From an uncultured Gloeocapsa sp. (lineage in GTDB: Bacteria; Cyanobacteriota; Cyanobacteriia; Cyanobacteriales; Gloeocapsaceae): a stretch of 8,099 nucleotides of DNA. The DNA lies in the NCBI GenBank assembly GCA_937930495.1, contig CALGKL010000127.1, positions 1 to 8,099 of the forward strand, given 5' to 3'. Below are positions 6,926-8,099 of this stretch, piece after piece. The notes under the pieces were generated by a model that saw only the letters and a list, made by a program, of their open reading frames with translations, was not told the DNA's origin and searched no databases. The position numbers and the translations under genes are program-made. How positions within the stretch are numbered: position 1 is the stretch's first letter; each line of letters opens with the position of its first letter.

Positions 6926-8099
6926 TTAAAGGGAAGATATTCTCTGATTTTCTCTTATGGGGAGGGAGGACACTTGGTCTGGCGAATTGAGATAGGTTTT
7001 CATGATTTTAGCCAACCAATTTCCCTCGTCGTTGAGATTAAATTCTGTTGCCACTTTTTTTCTCCCTGCTTGACCAAACCGTTGTCTCAATTGAGGATCT
7101 TTAATCAGTAGGGTCAATTTTTCCGTTAAGGAACTCACATCTCCTGGGGGTACGATATAACCACTTTCCCCATTTTCGACCAATTCGTTGACTCCTGCAA
7201 TTTGAGTAGTTACCACTGGTACTCCCGCTGCCATTGCTTCCATCAAAGATACGGAGACACCCTCAGCAAAACTCGGCAGTACGTATATATCTGTCTGTTG
7301 TAATTGTTCTCTGACTTGAGCTTGGGATTTGTAACCGAGAAATTTGACATTATCCTTTATCTCCAATTCTTCCACCAGAGATACTAATTTAGCTCTTTCT
7401 GGACCGTCTCCGATTAAATTAAGACATAATTCGGGAAAAAAGGTTTTCAGTTGAGCGATACTTTCAAAGAGTATGGGTAAACCCTTGACTGCGGCTAATC
7501 TTCCCAAATAAAGTAAATTTAAGCCTAAACCTTGATGAGTAACGGGAGTAAATAAATCAGGATCTACCCCACAATGGACGACATACATTTTCTTCCAGCT
7601 ATCAGTAGAGCTAAAAATCATTCCTTGACTGCGACAATAGTTACTGATACAAGCGACAAATAAAGCCCGTTCGATTTTAACATCAAGTCTCCAGACATAG
7701 GGATTGAAGAAGATATAAGGACCATGTAGAGAAAAACTAAAGGTAAAACCTCCTAAAGAAGCAGCCAACATGGCTACGGTACAACTTGAGTCACCAAAAT
7801 GATTGTGTAGGTGTTGTATTTGTTTTTGGCGAATTTGTTGAGCGACTATCCCTGCTTCGAGAAAATAAAATAGTTGATAGATCGTCCCGACGACTCCATA
7901 ACGACGAGTACTCCAAGCTAAACCTAGAGTTCGGAGATATGACCTGGGACGAGTAAAAAATAAGCTTAAATGAGCTAATAATAGTTGAATAGGTTTAATC
8001 GGGAGAAGATAGAAGGTATTATCTCTTTCTTGTTGTTGTTCAGGTCCTACTATATGTTCATCACCTGTTCGACGAATAGAAAAGGTATAAACTTGAGCG
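6926..8099 (-). CDS. GT4-family glycosyltransferase, exopolysaccharide type (5' end outside window)
   Basis: The frame is open from the window edge to the TAA at 6926-6928, giving 390 visible residues, so the ATG at 7769-7771 (visible residue 110) is internal. The visible N terminus reads VYTFSIRRTGDE, which in related proteins lies about 30 residues from the start; the real start is probably about 100 bp beyond the window. The protein is GT-B fold. The acceptor half contains HLHNHFGDSS (96-105) and SLHGPY (123-128). The nucleotide-sugar half contains GRLAAVKG (199-206), LIGDGPER (228-235) and the EX7E motif E279/E287 in FAEGVSVSLMEAM. It probably transfers a sugar from a nucleotide-sugar donor to a lipid-linked exopolysaccharide or O-antigen intermediate at the inner face of the plasma membrane. 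It resembles colanic-acid-type WcaL-like transferases; donor and acceptor cannot be read from sequence. It lies 70 bp upstream of rimO on the same strand and is probably unrelated in function. Confidence 0.9.
   Translation of the reverse strand, partial: AQVYTFSIRRTGDEHIVGPEQQQERDNTFYLLPIKPIQLLLAHLSLFFTRPRSYLRTLGLAWSTRRYGVVGTIYQLFYFLEAGIVAQQIRQKQIQHLHNHFGDSSCTVAMLAASLGGFTFSFSLHGPYIFFNPYVWRLDVKIERALFVACISNYCRSQGMIFSSTDSWKKMYVVHCGVDPDLFTPVTHQGLGLNLLYLGRLAAVKGLPILFESIAQLKTFFPELCLNLIGDGPERAKLVSLVEELEIKDNVKFLGYKSQAQVREQLQQTDIYVLPSFAEGVSVSLMEAMAAGVPVVTTQIAGVNELVENGESGYIVPPGDVSSLTEKLTLLIKDPQLRQRFGQAGRKKVATEFNLNDEGNWLAKIMKTYLNSPDQVSSLPIRENQRISSL

Noticed and set aside
6920..7111. 63-codon plus-strand open frame
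   Set aside because: It is antisense to the C-terminal part of the glycosyltransferase and shows no conserved feature or start context.
7769..7771. ATG as start of a 281-residue glycosyltransferase
   Set aside because: The same frame continues open for 109 more codons to the window edge with conserved GT4 N-domain sequence (HLHNHFGDSS, RRTGDE), so this methionine is internal.

Overview
The window looks like chromosomal DNA from a cyanobacterium, probably a unicellular or colonial type of moderate to low GC. Three independent signs support this. The palindrome GCGATCGC (HIP1, typical of many cyanobacteria) occurs seven times in 8.1 kb (1962, 2754, 2860, 3221, 4205, 6333, 6339), where about 0.1 would be expected by chance. 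The RNA helicase is of the cyanobacterial CrhR type. It also lies directly downstream of rimO, the order known from the Synechocystis rimO-crhR operon.

Left arm, plus strand (1-2879): three overlapping genes. The first is the C-terminal half of a FAD-dependent amine oxidoreductase of the phosphonate-associated family TIGR03364 (PbfD-like), cut by the window edge. It overlaps by 8 bp a compact HD-domain protein carrying all the metal ligands of PhnZ, the mixed-valent diiron oxygenase that cleaves C-P bonds. That gene overlaps by 10 bp a GH13 alpha-amylase/CGTase-like enzyme with a C-terminal CBM20 starch-binding domain and no signal peptide. The first two suggest use of an organophosphonate as a phosphorus source. 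Why a glycogen-active enzyme shares the transcript is unclear.

Right arm, minus strand (8099-2929): reading leftward, an exopolysaccharide-type GT4 glycosyltransferase (5' end outside the window), rimO (ribosomal protein S12 methylthiotransferase), crhR (DEAD-box RNA helicase) and thrC (threonine synthase). rimO and crhR are separated by 81 bp of A-rich sequence, and crhR and thrC by 27 bp. A plausible promoter lies in the 70 bp between the glycosyltransferase and rimO.

The two arms converge at about 2880-2928, where a nested set of TAGGC/GCCTA inverted repeats spans the end of thrC. No tRNA, rRNA, insertion sequence, CRISPR array or prophage signal was seen, and there is no gene-free stretch longer than about 80 bp. 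Most of the window is ordinary housekeeping sequence. The phosphonate pair and the atypical amylase active site most deserve follow-up.
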